Notes: generated from the letters alone by a model not told the origin. Counted from the first letter of the stretch, positions 43,874 to 52,896 are shown. The stretch: DNA of 64,000 bases from Aquimixticola soesokkakensis (GCF_900172375.1 NZ_FWFS01000005.1:62001-126000), one strand, 5' to 3'. A program made the numbers and translations.

Positions 43874-44362
43874 CTATTTCTTGCCGACCGCGCCGCCCAG
43901 CTGCGTGATGTCGCCCTGCGCGACAAGGTCCCAGGGCTGGCCGGCGTTGCGGTAGATGCGCTTGCCCTGATCGGGGTAATCCGCCACATCATGGGCTGCG
44001 CGCTCGCCGACCACCAGACAGCGCAGCACCTCGTCTCCGGTGTTCTGGATCGAATGCGCCAGCCCCCCTTTGCGATAGCCGATGAAATCGCCCGCCGCGA
44101 TGGCGTGGTTCTGCGCGCCGATGCGTGCGGTGGCCGTGCCTGACAGCACATAGACCGCTTCATCCTCGTAGAAATGAACGTGGTGTTCGGTGGTCTCGCA
44201 GCCCGGGGCGACCTCGATCAAATGCACCCCGATCCCCGTCAGCCCCGTCAGATCCCCCAGCGACAGATTGCGCCGCTGCGCATTGGTGTTGAGAAAATGG
44301 GTTTTATCCGTTCCCGCCTGCGCGCCAATCTCGGCAGCTTTGAGAAGATATGTCTCGCCCAT
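43874..44362 (-). CDS. Cupin-domain protein
   Basis: 162 aa from ATG 44362, with GGAGG 8 nt upstream; ATG 44374 lies further out. A single cupin domain: GIGVHLIEVAPGCETTEHHVHFYEDEAVYVLSG contains the metal-binding His/His/Glu of cupin motif 1. Motif 2 GDFIGYRKGGLAHSIQNTG supplies a fourth His. The C-terminal region RIYRNAGQPWDLV matches uncharacterised cupins often annotated as mannose-6-phosphate isomerase-like. Substrate is unknown. It converges on the repeat array 8 bp away. Confidence 0.85.
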   Translation of the reverse strand: MGETYLLKAAEIGAQAGTDKTHFLNTNAQRRNLSLGDLTGLTGIGVHLIEVAPGCETTEHHVHFYEDEAVYVLSGTATARIGAQNHAIAAGDFIGYRKGGLAHSIQNTGDEVLRCLVVGERAAHDVADYPDQGKRIYRNAGQPWDLVAQGDITQLGGAVGKK

Positions 44363-44429
44363 GTCGGCCTCCATCGTGATGCCGAACTATGTCCCAATGA
44401 TCGCGAAAAGACGAGTGCCAACACGAAAA

Positions 44430-44469
44430 AGGCCCTGCGGATGCTGTTGTCGCATCTTTCGCAGGGCCT
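44430..44469 (-). terminator. Terminator of the small membrane protein gene
   Basis: On the minus strand AGGCCCTGCG / CGCAGGGCCT (10 bp) encloses a second stem GATGC/GCATC, with TTTTTCG after it. It lies about 100 bp beyond the gene at 44571. Confidence 0.8.
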
Positions 44470-44570
44470 CACTTTGGGGGGTATCAACTGCTCGATAGTC
44501 CGCCCGTATGCCTTGGTGTCACACCTCTGTTTCCCGCTCATTTGTCGGCGGGTTCGGGTGCCTCGTCCCG

Positions 44571-44858
44571 TTACTGAGGAAGACGTCCAAGGGTAATTTC
44601 GATATTCTCAAGCTCGGAAACAACCGAGCCGGTCGGCAAGTGGTTCAGCGCCCCTGCAACGATGGCGAGTGCTGCGATCGACCCAAGCACCAAAGTGACA
44701 ATCGGCAAGCGCATGGATTTGCGTGGGACCGGGCGTTGAAGCTCTTCGCTGGTCAGCCGTGTTGCCAAAGATGCGCCATCGCGCGCCTTGGAGTCGCCAA
44801 GGGTGCGTTTCGCCCGACCCTGGTAGGTCGAAAAACTCGTATCAGAATAGAACGCCAT
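44571..44858 (-). CDS. Small single-pass membrane protein of unknown function
   Basis: 95 aa from ATG 44858 (GTG 44867 possible). A polar, basic N-terminal half (QGRAKRTLGDSKARDGASLATRLTSEEL) is followed by one transmembrane helix (about 54-74, LPIVTLVLGSIAALAIVAGAL) and a short periplasmic tail. No family is recognised. It is monocistronic with its own good terminator, supporting a real gene. Confidence 0.65.
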   Translation of the reverse strand: MAFYSDTSFSTYQGRAKRTLGDSKARDGASLATRLTSEELQRPVPRKSMRLPIVTLVLGSIAALAIVAGALNHLPTGSVVSELENIEITLGRLPQ

Positions 44859-45017
44859 GAGGGTCACCGTGTAACAATTTGTTTGATGTCAGTACTTTAA
44901 CCACGATTCCCTGCGCCGGTCACGGCTTCGAGAGCTGACATATTTGGCGCAAGCCCTTGCGCGGATTTCGGCAATTCCAACGGAACGCAGGGCGAACAAA
45001 TCAAAAACAGAGTCGGG

Positions 45018-45035
45018 TTTGCAAAGTTTGCAAAC
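45018..45035 (+). promoter_or_regulatory. TTTGCAAA-N-TTTGCAAA operator with promoter-like -10
   Basis: TTTGCAAA at 45018-45025 and 45027-45034, plus a partial GCAAAC at 45039-45044. A TATAGG element follows at 45051. The 8-mer is the half-site of RamB/ScfR (PccR) regulators that sense short-chain acyl-CoA, though PccR sites are reported with a 4-bp spacer. It lies between the small membrane protein gene (minus) and a tiny frame at 45068 (plus). Confidence 0.5.
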
Positions 45036-45067
45036 CCCGCAAACACAACATATAGGGCAAGGAGAAC

Positions 45068-45253
45068 ATGCGGATTTCGGAAAATTGTGAGGGGGCGGAA
45101 TTTTGTTCCGAACTCCCTGCCCGAATCGCACAGTCAGGCCGTTGGCACGGTACAGCGTTGGGACAGGGTCAGAGGCGCAGCGGCAGAGCCGTGATCGGGC
45201 CTGCCTGCGCCGGGCGGCGATTGCGGGTTCGATTTCGCCGGCCAAGCTGCTAG
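45068..45253 (+). CDS. Doubtful 61-aa frame behind a perfect ribosome-binding site
   Basis: AAGGAGAAC precedes ATG 45068 and an operator/promoter stands before it, the architecture of a well-expressed gene. However the encoded product (MRISENCEGAEFCSELPARI..., arginine-rich after residue 25) looks like random GC-rich sequence and has no recognisable family. It may be the 5' remnant of a deleted gene. The stretch 45254-45321 up to dsbA shows nothing else. Confidence 0.25.
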   Translation: MRISENCEGAEFCSELPARIAQSGRWHGTALGQGQRRSGRAVIGPACAGRRLRVRFRRPSC

Positions 45254-45321
45254 GCTTTGGGCAACATCCGCCGCCGCGCCATCCCTGCGGCGCGGAGCGA
45301 ACCCTCATCAAAGAGTCCTTC

Positions 45322-45960
45322 ATGGTCAAACTCGACATCTTCTCCGATCCCGTCTGCCCCTGGTGCTTTCTTGGCAAAGCCCGCCTCGACGCCGCTCTGG
45401 CCGCGCAGCCCGATCACCCGTTCACCATTGAATGGCATCCGTTCCAGATTGCGCCCGACATGCCGCAGGCGGGCATTGCGCGCGCCACATATCTTGAGGC
45501 GATCTTTGGCTCCAAAGACAAAGCCGTTGCCGCCCATGTCGATCTCGCCGCGCTGTTTGCCGAGGCGGGTCTGGAGGTGGATTTCGAAAAACTGACCCAC
45601 AGCCCAAATTCGCGCGACTCCCATCGGCTGATCCATTGGGCGGGCATCGAGGGGCGTCAGGCGGCGATGGTTTCGGCGTTGTTCAGCGCATATTGGCTGG
45701 AGGGGCGCGACATCGGTGATGCCGAGGTTCTCGCTGATCTGGCCGATGGGCTGGACATGGACGCAGCACTTGTGCGCCGCCTGCTCGCCTCGGATGCCGA
45801 TATCGACGAGATCGCCGCCCGCGAAACCTATGCCCGCGAGCATGGCGTGACCTCCGTGCCGACCTATGTCATCGCCAACGCCCATGCCGTTCCGGGCGCG
45901 CAGCCAACGGCGCTGTGGGAACGGGTGATCGCGGAATTGAAGGCCCAGGAAAGCGCGTAA
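45322..45960 (+). CDS. DsbA-family 2-hydroxychromene isomerase/FrnE-like oxidoreductase
   Basis: 212 aa from ATG 45322. It starts VKLDIFSDPVCPWCFLGKARLDAAL with a thioredoxin-type CPWC active site at about residues 12-15. The helical insert and the terminal EHGVTSVPTYVIANAHAVPGAQP with cis-Pro (TSVP) are typical of the FrnE subgroup of DsbA-like proteins. No signal peptide, so it is cytoplasmic. Likely thiol-disulfide oxidoreductase or isomerase. Its stop codon is duplicated by a 15-bp tandem repeat. Confidence 0.88.
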   Translation: MVKLDIFSDPVCPWCFLGKARLDAALAAQPDHPFTIEWHPFQIAPDMPQAGIARATYLEAIFGSKDKAVAAHVDLAALFAEAGLEVDFEKLTHSPNSRDSHRLIHWAGIEGRQAAMVSALFSAYWLEGRDIGDAEVLADLADGLDMDAALVRRLLASDADIDEIAARETYAREHGVTSVPTYVIANAHAVPGAQPTALWERVIAELKAQESA

Positions 45961-45980
45961 CGCTCAAGCGCGTAACGCCA
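45951..45980. repeat. 15-bp tandem duplication of the DsbA-family gene end
   Basis: AAGCGCGTAACGCTC (45951-45965) and AAGCGCGTAACGCCA (45966-45980). The copy includes the TAA stop, giving a second stop in the same frame 15 bp later. Confidence 0.75.
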
Positions 45981-46304
45981 GAACCGATAAGCCCTTCGCA
46001 AAACACGGCAGACAGCCTCGACGGTGGGGGTGCATGAAACGCAGGTTGCGCGCAGGCGGCGCCGACTTGCGCATTTGTGCAGGACGCCTTTGCGCTCAGG
46101 CGCAGAAAAATTGTCCCCAAAGCGTTGCGCGGGGCTAGTCAGAGCGTGGTCTAGAGGGTAGCCTCTGACAACCGCAGGTATGTGCTATTGGCACACAGTT
46201 TGGCGATCCGGTTCTCCCGTCCTCCTCCTCCTCCCGCCGCCACGCTGACTTGCTCGTTATTCTGTCAGACCTGCCGATCAGGTCCCATTCTCGGAGCCTC
46301 CCTT
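45981..46304. other. Leader region of the MFS gene with a CCTCC-repeat
   Basis: No gene seen. Around 46218-46236 there is a run of CCTCCTCCTCCTCCC, an anti-Shine-Dalgarno-like sequence in the probable leader of the exporter gene. A GTGCTATTGGCAC dyad lies near 46183-46195. Confidence 0.45.
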
Positions 46305-47528
46305 ATGCCCCGTCGTTTATCCGACCTCGAATTCGTGGTGATGCTGGCGTTTCTTTTCGCCATGGTCGCCTTTTCCATCGACTCCATGCTGCCCTCGCTT
46401 CCGGCGATTGCCGACGAGTTGACCCCCGATAACATCAACAAAGCCCAACTCGTGCTGACCGCCTTCATGGCTGGCATGGGCGTGGGTACCTTTGTCGTTG
46501 GCCCGATTTCCGACGCTGTCGGGCGCAAAATGACCATCACCGCCGGTATCGCGATCTATATCGTCGGCGCCGTGCTGGCCGCCCGCGCGACTTCCCTTGA
46601 GGGACTTCTGGTGGCGCGCGCGCTGCAAGGTCTTGGGGCTGCCAGCCCGCGTATTGTTGCGCTTGCCATGGTGCGTGACCTCTACAAGGGCCGCGAAATG
46701 GCGCGGATCACCTCTTTCTTCATGATGATTTTCATCATGATTCCGGCCTTGGCCCCGGCCATCGGGACGGGCATTGTCGCCTTTTCCAGCTGGCGCGGCG
46801 TGTTCGTTTCCTATGCTGTGCTGGGTGTTTTCGCCGCTCTGTGGCTCAATCTGCGCCAACCTGAAACGCTGGACCCGACCGAACGGCGCGCCATTTCGGC
46901 ACGCTTGCTGAAATCGGGGGTGCGTGAAGTCCTGTCCAACAAAATGGTCATGTTGATCCTGGGCGTGCTGATCCTGGGCTTTGGCCAGATGTTTGCCATG
47001 CTGTCCTCGACCCAGCAAATCTACGATCAGGTCTTTGACAAAGCGGCGAGCTTTCCGTTCTGGTTTGCGGGCATGGCGCTGCTGGCAGGCACAGGGACGA
47101 TCGTGAACGCGACACTGGTGAACAAGATCGGGATGCGCCGCCTCGCCATCGCGGCCTATATCGGCCAGACCTTTATTTCCTGCGCTTATCTGGCGGTTAT
47201 CTCCACGGGGTTGATTCCCCAAGCGCTTGATTTCCCGCTGTATTTTGCGTGGTCCGTGACGGTCTATTTCATGGTCGGCATCACCTTTGGCAACCTCAAC
47301 GCGCTGGCTTTGGAACCCTTGGGGCACATGGCGGGTCTGGGGTCGTCGGTGATTGGCGCCTTGTCGACCGTTGGTGCGGTGCTGGTCGCAGCGCCCATCG
47401 GCCTCGCGTTTAATGGCAGCTATGTGCCGCTGGTTTTGGGCACCTTCTGCTGCTCGGGTCTGGCGTGGCTCCTGATGAGCAAAACCCGCGCGCTGGAAAC
47501 GGGCGCGCAGGTTCAGCCCGCCGAATAA
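46305..47528 (+). CDS. Multidrug MFS exporter, Bcr/CflA family
   Basis: 407 aa from ATG 46305; the longer frame from 46182 would add a proline/cysteine-rich, non-membrane leader. Twelve membrane helices. DHA1 motif A is GPISDAVGRKMTI near residue 65, motif C-like ALAPAIGTGI follows, and the first helix carries DSMLPSLPAIA, typical of Bcr/CflA drug:H+ antiporters. Substrate is unknown. It ends at a strong bidirectional terminator shared with mfd. Confidence 0.9.
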   Translation: MPRRLSDLEFVVMLAFLFAMVAFSIDSMLPSLPAIADELTPDNINKAQLVLTAFMAGMGVGTFVVGPISDAVGRKMTITAGIAIYIVGAVLAARATSLEGLLVARALQGLGAASPRIVALAMVRDLYKGREMARITSFFMMIFIMIPALAPAIGTGIVAFSSWRGVFVSYAVLGVFAALWLNLRQPETLDPTERRAISARLLKSGVREVLSNKMVMLILGVLILGFGQMFAMLSSTQQIYDQVFDKAASFPFWFAGMALLAGTGTIVNATLVNKIGMRRLAIAAYIGQTFISCAYLAVISTGLIPQALDFPLYFAWSVTVYFMVGITFGNLNALALEPLGHMAGLGSSVIGALSTVGAVLVAAPIGLAFNGSYVPLVLGTFCCSGLAWLLMSKTRALETGAQVQPAE

Positions 47529-47547
47529 TCCCGTCCCCGAACACTCA

Positions 47548-47575
47548 AAAGGGCGCCCCGAGAGGCGCCCTTTTT
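47548..47575. terminator. Bidirectional terminator between the MFS gene and mfd
   Basis: GGGCGCC-CCGAGA-GGCGCCC with flanking AAAA and TTTTT. It works in both directions for the convergent genes. Confidence 0.92.
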
Positions 47576-47598
47576 CATGTCCGCAGCTCAGCGGGGCC

Positions 47599-50500
47599 TC
47601 AGCCCGGTTTTGCGTATTTCGCCAGATCCTGCGCCACCGAAAACGCGCCTTTGATCTTGTCGCTGTCCTTGGCCCAATCGCGGCGCACGACGATCTTGGT
47701 CCCCGATACTTTGGCCGCCGGGCCTTCGCCCTGAATGAATTTGACCAAGCCTGCCGGATTGGCAAATTTGTCGTTGTGGAACTGGATCGTCAGCCCCTTT
47801 GGCCCGCCATCCAGTCGTGAAATGCCAGCGCGGCGGCACATTTCCTTGATCCGCACGATCAGCAAAAGCGTGTTCACCTCTTTGGGAAGCTTGCCAAACC
47901 GGTCGATCAATTCAGCCGCGAAGCCTTCCAGCTCGACCTTGGTTTTCAGCGCGGACAAGCGGCGATACAGCCCCAGACGCACATCGAGGTCGGGCACGTA
48001 AACCTCCGGAATCAAAACAGAAACCCCGAGGTTGATCTGCGGTGCCCAGGCGTCGTCATCCGCCACGATGGATTCGGTCTCGCCCGATTTGATCTTGGCA
48101 ATCGCCTCTTCCAGCATGGCCTGATACAGCTCGTAACCCACTTCCTTGACCTGACCGGACTGTTCCTCGCCAACAAGATTGCCCGCGCCGCGAATATCGA
48201 GATCCTGAGAGGCAAGCGTAAAGCCCGCCCCCAATGTGTCGAGACTGCCCAGCACCCGCAGACGCTTTTGCGCCGCCGGTGTCAGCGGCGCGCGCGGCTT
48301 GGTCGTCAGATAGGCATAGGCCCGTGTTTTGGAGCGCCCGACACGACCGCGGATTTGATACAGCTGCGCCAGACCGAACATATCGGCGTGATGGATGATC
48401 ATCGTGTTGGCAGTCGGAATGTCGATGCCGCTTTCCACAATCGTCGTAGCGACCAGCACATCGTATTTCCCGTCGTAAAAGGCGTTCATCCGCGCGTCCA
48501 GATCGCCCGCGGCCATCTGGCCGTGCCCGATGACATAGGTCACCTCGGGCACATGTTCTTTCAGGAATTCCTCGACTTCGGGGATGTCCTTGATGCGCGG
48601 GACGACAAAGAAACTCTGTCCGCCACGGAAATGTTCGCGCAGCAATGCCTCGCGCAGCGTGATCGTGTCGAATTCGGACACATAGGTGCGCACCGACAGA
48701 CGATCCACAGGCGGCGTGCCGATGATCGACAGATCGCGCACCCCCGTCAGCGACATCTGCAGGGTGCGCGGAATGGGCGTTGCCGAGAGTGTCAGCACAT
48801 GGATATCGGATTTGAGCGACTTGAGCCGTTCTTTGTGGTTCACGCCAAAGCGCTGTTCTTCGTCCACCACGAGCAGGCCGAGGGATTTGAAGCGCACCGA
48901 TTTGGCGAGCAACGCATGGGTGCCGACGACAATATCAACTTCGCCCGTCGCCAATCCTTCGCGCGTCTTAGCCTGCTCGCGCGCGCCAACAAAGCGCGAC
49001 AACGGTCTGACATTGATCGCAAATCCGCGAAACCGCTCGGCAAAGGAATTATAGTGCTGGCGTGCAAGCAAGGTGGTTGGCGCAATCACCGCGACCTGAA
49101 CGCCCGCCATCGCCGCCACAAAGGCTGCCCGCATCGCGACCTCGGTTTTGCCAAAGCCCACGTCCCCGCAGATCAGGCGATCCATCGGCGTGCCGCTTTC
49201 GAGATCGTCGAGCACATCCTCGATGGCCTTCAACTGATCCTCGGTTTCCGAATAGGGAAACCGCGCGCAGAACGCTTCCCACATGTCGGCAGGCGGTTCC
49301 ATGATCTGGCCGTGACGCAGATGGCGTTCGGCGGCAATGCGGATCAGCTTGTCGGCAATGTCGCGGATGCGCTGTTTGAGCCGCGCTTTCTTGGCTTGCC
49401 AGGCGCCGCCGCCCAGTTTGTCAAGCAACCCCTCGTCATGGCCGAACCGGCTGAGCAGCTCGATATTTTCCACCGGAAGATAAAGCCGGTCCCCGCCTGC
49501 ATATTCCAGCAGCACGCATTCATGCGCCGCCCCAAGTGCGGTGACCACCTCGAGGCCGCGATAAATCCCCACACCGTGGTCGGCGTGAACGATCAGATCG
49601 CCCGGACTGAGGCTTTGCACCTCGGTCAAAAAGTTTTCGACTTTTCGTTTGCGTTTTGTGCGGCTTACCAGACGATCCCCCAGCACGTCCTGCTCGGAAA
49701 TGACGGTGATATCCTTGGCCTCGAACCCCTGATCAAGGCCCCAAACCGCCAGATAGACGCCGCCCTTGCCCTCGGGCACATCGCGCCAGTCGCCGATCTG
49801 GGTTGCCCCGACCAGCCCTTGATCCTCCAGCAAGCCCGCAAGCCGCTCGCGCGCGCCTTCGGAAAACGAGGCGATGACCACCTGCCCCAGCTTGCGCCGC
49901 GCCTCAACATGTTTCTCCAAGGCTTCGAAAAGGCTGACAGATTCCTGTTGGCGCTCTGGCGAGAAATTGCGCCCGATCCGCCCGCCGGCATCGATGACAT
50001 TAGGCCCGGAGGCCTGGGGGAGCGGCGAGAAATGCAACAGCCGATGGCCCGAAATCGCATTGCGCCACGCGAGATCGTCAAGATACATCAACTCGGGCGG
50101 ACAGGGCTTGTAGGGCGCATCCATTTTCTTTTTCTGGCTCAGCGCATGTTTACGCGTCCCATATTGATCGGCGATGCTTTCCCAACGTGAAATACGCGCT
50201 GTATCCGATTGATCATCAAGAGAAATAACCGCATCAGGCAGATAGTCGAACAGGGTTTCCAGACGCTCGTGGAAAAAGGGCAACCAATGTTCGATGCCCG
50301 CATGTTTGCGCCCCGCCGACACCGCCTCATAGAGGGGATCATCATTGCCTGCCGCGCCGAATTCGATGCGGTAATTCTGGCGGAACCGCGTGATCGCCGC
50401 CTCGTCGAGAATGACCTCGGACACCGGCGCAAGTTCAATGGTCTCAAGCTTTTCCACCGTGCGCTGGCTGGCAGGATCAAAGCGGCGCGCGCCGTCAAGC

Positions 50501-51045
50501 ACATCGCCAAAGAGGTCCAGCCGGATCGGCCCGTCCTGGCCGGGGGGAAAAATGTCGATGATTCCCCCGCGCACGGCGTAGTCGCCCGGCTCCATCACCG
50601 TGGGCGCCTGGGTAAAGCCCATGCGCACCAGAAAAGCGCGCAGCGCGGGTTCGTTCAGGCGCCGCCCGACCTGCGCGCTAAAGGCCGCTTCACGCAGGAT
50701 GTCGCGTGCGGGCACCCGCTGGGTTGCAGCGGACAGCGTGGTGAGCAGGACGAATTTCCCGCGCAACGCGCCCTGCGCAAGAGCCGCCAGCGTGGCCATC
50801 CGCGCCGCCGACACATCGGCATTGGGCGAAATCCGGTCATAGGGCAAGCAGTCCCAGGCCGGAAATTCGACCACCGGAATATCGGGAGCGAAAAACGCCA
50901 GAGCCGCGCGCATCGCCGCCAGACGTTTGTCGTCGCGTGCCACATGCAACACGGGGCCGGCGGCCTTGGCCACTTCGCGCGCCACCAAAGCGGCATCAAA
51001 GCCTTCGGGCGCGCCACCGACGCGGATATGTGCAGTCTCAGCCAA
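47599..51045 (-). CDS. mfd: Transcription-repair coupling factor Mfd
   Basis: 1148 aa from TTG 51045, which has AAAGGA 8 nt upstream; no ATG fits, and the open frame running to 51291 is not Mfd-like. The N-terminal UvrB-like part is followed by the RNA polymerase-interacting domain (about 470-540, SLSPGDLIVHADHGVGIYRG). The helicase has Walker A ICGDVGFGKTEVA, DEEQ box (VVDEEQRFGV), SATPIPRTLQ and QIRGRVGRS, then the TRCF C-terminal domain. It displaces stalled polymerase and recruits UvrA. Monocistronic. Confidence 0.96.
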   Translation of the reverse strand: MAETAHIRVGGAPEGFDAALVAREVAKAAGPVLHVARDDKRLAAMRAALAFFAPDIPVVEFPAWDCLPYDRISPNADVSAARMATLAALAQGALRGKFVLLTTLSAATQRVPARDILREAAFSAQVGRRLNEPALRAFLVRMGFTQAPTVMEPGDYAVRGGIIDIFPPGQDGPIRLDLFGDVLDGARRFDPASQRTVEKLETIELAPVSEVILDEAAITRFRQNYRIEFGAAGNDDPLYEAVSAGRKHAGIEHWLPFFHERLETLFDYLPDAVISLDDQSDTARISRWESIADQYGTRKHALSQKKKMDAPYKPCPPELMYLDDLAWRNAISGHRLLHFSPLPQASGPNVIDAGGRIGRNFSPERQQESVSLFEALEKHVEARRKLGQVVIASFSEGARERLAGLLEDQGLVGATQIGDWRDVPEGKGGVYLAVWGLDQGFEAKDITVISEQDVLGDRLVSRTKRKRKVENFLTEVQSLSPGDLIVHADHGVGIYRGLEVVTALGAAHECVLLEYAGGDRLYLPVENIELLSRFGHDEGLLDKLGGGAWQAKKARLKQRIRDIADKLIRIAAERHLRHGQIMEPPADMWEAFCARFPYSETEDQLKAIEDVLDDLESGTPMDRLICGDVGFGKTEVAMRAAFVAAMAGVQVAVIAPTTLLARQHYNSFAERFRGFAINVRPLSRFVGAREQAKTREGLATGEVDIVVGTHALLAKSVRFKSLGLLVVDEEQRFGVNHKERLKSLKSDIHVLTLSATPIPRTLQMSLTGVRDLSIIGTPPVDRLSVRTYVSEFDTITLREALLREHFRGGQSFFVVPRIKDIPEVEEFLKEHVPEVTYVIGHGQMAAGDLDARMNAFYDGKYDVLVATTIVESGIDIPTANTMIIHHADMFGLAQLYQIRGRVGRSKTRAYAYLTTKPRAPLTPAAQKRLRVLGSLDTLGAGFTLASQDLDIRGAGNLVGEEQSGQVKEVGYELYQAMLEEAIAKIKSGETESIVADDDAWAPQINLGVSVLIPEVYVPDLDVRLGLYRRLSALKTKVELEGFAAELIDRFGKLPKEVNTLLLIVRIKEMCRRAGISRLDGGPKGLTIQFHNDKFANPAGLVKFIQGEGPAAKVSGTKIVVRRDWAKDSDKIKGAFSVAQDLAKYAKPG

Positions 51046-51070
51046 ATCTATAGTCCTTTGAGGGCGTGCG

Positions 51071-51112
51071 GCCCGTCTTTTGGGGCCCGTCTTTTGGGGC
51101 CCGTCTTTTGTC
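51071..51112. repeat. Three-copy 14-bp tandem repeat upstream of mfd
   Basis: GCCCGTCTTTTGGG (51071-51084), GCCCGTCTTTTGGG (51085-51098) and GCCCGTCTTTTGTC (51099-51112). It ends 1 bp before the stop of the minus-strand gene at 51114, so it again abuts a gene 3' end. Confidence 0.85.
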
Positions 51113-51113
51113 G

Positions 51114-51641
51114 CTAGTGGCCCCAAGGGCCAACAAAGAGGTTTTGATACATGCCCCACATGCCGGTGACAAAAATAGACGCCATTCCAATCAGTTGGGT
51201 GCGAAATCTGTGGCGCGTCAACTGTTTGAGCAGCACATCGCCGCCCTGATCCACCCGTTTGATCCGTTGCGCTGTGCCAACCGACATCCAAAACACCAGC
51301 GTCATCGGGAAAGCCATCAAGAACAACGCCTGCCCGAATTCGAAGTTGTAAAAGAAACCGGTGATAAACAAAGCCGTCAAAGCCGCGGCGGTTCCCGCCG
51401 TAATCATCAGGCCCGACACCTCGGAAATCGTCAGCAATCTGTTGACGTTGATGCGCACGAGATCTTCAAGGTCGACCATGGTTTCGCCGCCCTGTTTGCG
51501 CGCGCGCGTCATCAGGTCAAAGGGCACGCCCAACACGTAATGCGACGCGGTCGACCAGAGAACCGCCAGCGCGATCCAGTACCACAGATTGGAAAAGGAC
51601 CGCATGTTGATCACTTCTAGGATCTTGAGATAGATATCCAC
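51114..51641 (-). CDS. Conserved four-helix membrane protein
   Basis: 175 aa from GTG 51641; ATG 51605 is internal to the conserved-looking start (IYLKILEVINMRSFSNLWYWIALAV). Four transmembrane segments (about 18-38, 74-97, 101-122, 146-169) flank a cytoplasmic loop rich in charged residues (RARKQGGETMVDLEDLVRINVNR). Proteins of this look in Rhodobacterales are sometimes labelled component of SufBCD complex, but I see no evidence for that here. Function is unknown. Confidence 0.7.
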   Translation of the reverse strand: MDIYLKILEVINMRSFSNLWYWIALAVLWSTASHYVLGVPFDLMTRARKQGGETMVDLEDLVRINVNRLLTISEVSGLMITAGTAAALTALFITGFFYNFEFGQALFLMAFPMTLVFWMSVGTAQRIKRVDQGGDVLLKQLTRHRFRTQLIGMASIFVTGMWGMYQNLFVGPWGH

Positions 51642-51833
51642 TGGTTTGGGTCCGATCTTGCGTTATCTGGTCTTTGGCCAACGACTTGCGGCGGGCCGTT
51701 CGTGCGGGTCCGGCTGCGACACATCGTCGTTTGGCGCAATCTAAAGCGCCGTTTGCGCAATTCCTACCCTTGAACGGGCGGATGTTCCATGCCACCCGTC
51801 ATGCAACTGCAATAAAACCGCAAGGATCAGCCC

Positions 51834-52835
51834 ATGAGCCGTGCCACTGTCGCCGCTTTCCCCGCCCACCGGTTGCGTCGTACCCGCAAGATGGAGTCCC
51901 TGCGCGGACTCGTTCGTGAAAACCATCTGGCGGCGGCTGATCTTATCTGGCCCGTGTTCATTCGCGACGGCGTGAACGAAACCACCCCCGTGGCCTCCAT
52001 GCCCGGTGTCGAGCGGCTGACGGTGGATGTGTTGGTGCGCCGCGCGGTCGAGGCTTTTGCCGCCGGTGTGCCTGCGATTTGCCTCTTTCCCTATACCAGC
52101 GCTGAGGACCGCACGCTTGACTGTGCCATGGCGTGGGACGCCGACAACCTGACCAACCGCGCCATTCGCGCGCTCAAGGCCGAAGTGCCCGAGATGGCGG
52201 TGATGACCGATGTTGCGCTCGATCCGTACAACATCAACGGCCATGACGGCTTTGTCGTCGAGGGTGAGATCGTGAACGATGAGACCGTCGCGGCGCTGGT
52301 GAAAATGGCGCGTGCGCAGGCCGAAGCGGGCGCGGATATCATCGGCCCCTCGGATATGATGGACGGGCGCATCGGTGCGATCCGCACCATGCTGGAGGCC
52401 GAGGGCCATATCAACGTGTCGATCATGAGCTATTCGTCGAAATATGCGTCGGCGTTCTACGGGCCGTTTCGCGATGCGGTCGGGGCTTCGGCGGCGCTGA
52501 AGGGCGACAAGAAGACCTACCAGATGGACCCTGCCAATTCCGAGGAAGCCTTGCGGCTGATCGAGCGCGACCTGTCGGAGGGCGCGGATATGGTGATGGT
52601 GAAGCCGGGGATGCCCTATCTTGATATCATCCGTTCTGTGCGCGAGAACTTTGGCGTTGCGACCTTTGCCTATCAGGTGTCGGGCGAATATGCGATGATC
52701 CAAGCCGCAGCGGCAAACGGTTGGATTGACGGGGAAAAGGCCATGGTCGAAAGTCTGATGTGTTTCAAACGCGCAGGCTGCAACGGCATCCTTACCTATT
52801 TTGCCCCGGCGATGGCCAAGCTGCTATCGGCGTGA
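51834..52835 (+). CDS. hemB: Delta-aminolevulinic acid dehydratase (porphobilinogen synthase)
   Basis: 333 aa TIM barrel. Schiff-base lysines are visible in MSYSSKYASAFYGPFRDA and in MVMVKPGMPYLD. DVALDPYNINGHDG is the alphaproteobacterial variant of the metal region, lacking the three zinc cysteines, so it is the Mg-type enzyme. It condenses two 5-aminolevulinate molecules in heme, bacteriochlorophyll and cobalamin synthesis. Monocistronic with a terminator after it. Confidence 0.97.
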   Translation: MSRATVAAFPAHRLRRTRKMESLRGLVRENHLAAADLIWPVFIRDGVNETTPVASMPGVERLTVDVLVRRAVEAFAAGVPAICLFPYTSAEDRTLDCAMAWDADNLTNRAIRALKAEVPEMAVMTDVALDPYNINGHDGFVVEGEIVNDETVAALVKMARAQAEAGADIIGPSDMMDGRIGAIRTMLEAEGHINVSIMSYSSKYASAFYGPFRDAVGASAALKGDKKTYQMDPANSEEALRLIERDLSEGADMVMVKPGMPYLDIIRSVRENFGVATFAYQVSGEYAMIQAAAANGWIDGEKAMVESLMCFKRAGCNGILTYFAPAMAKLLSA

Positions 52836-52861
52836 CGGGGGTATTGGGATCCGAAAGAAGC

Positions 52862-52896
52862 AGGGCCGCAGCGCGAAGATGCGGCCCTTCGTCTTT
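52862..52896. terminator. Terminator between hemB and the M32 carboxypeptidase gene
   Basis: AGGGCCGCA (52862-52870) and TGCGGCCCT (52880-52888) form a 9-bp stem, followed by TCGTCTTTT on the plus strand. On the minus strand the tail is GCTTCTTTC. Confidence 0.8.

Noticed and set aside
48268-50190. 640-codon plus-strand frame inside mfd
   Set aside because: Shadow of the mfd codons; mfd motifs are complete on the other strand.
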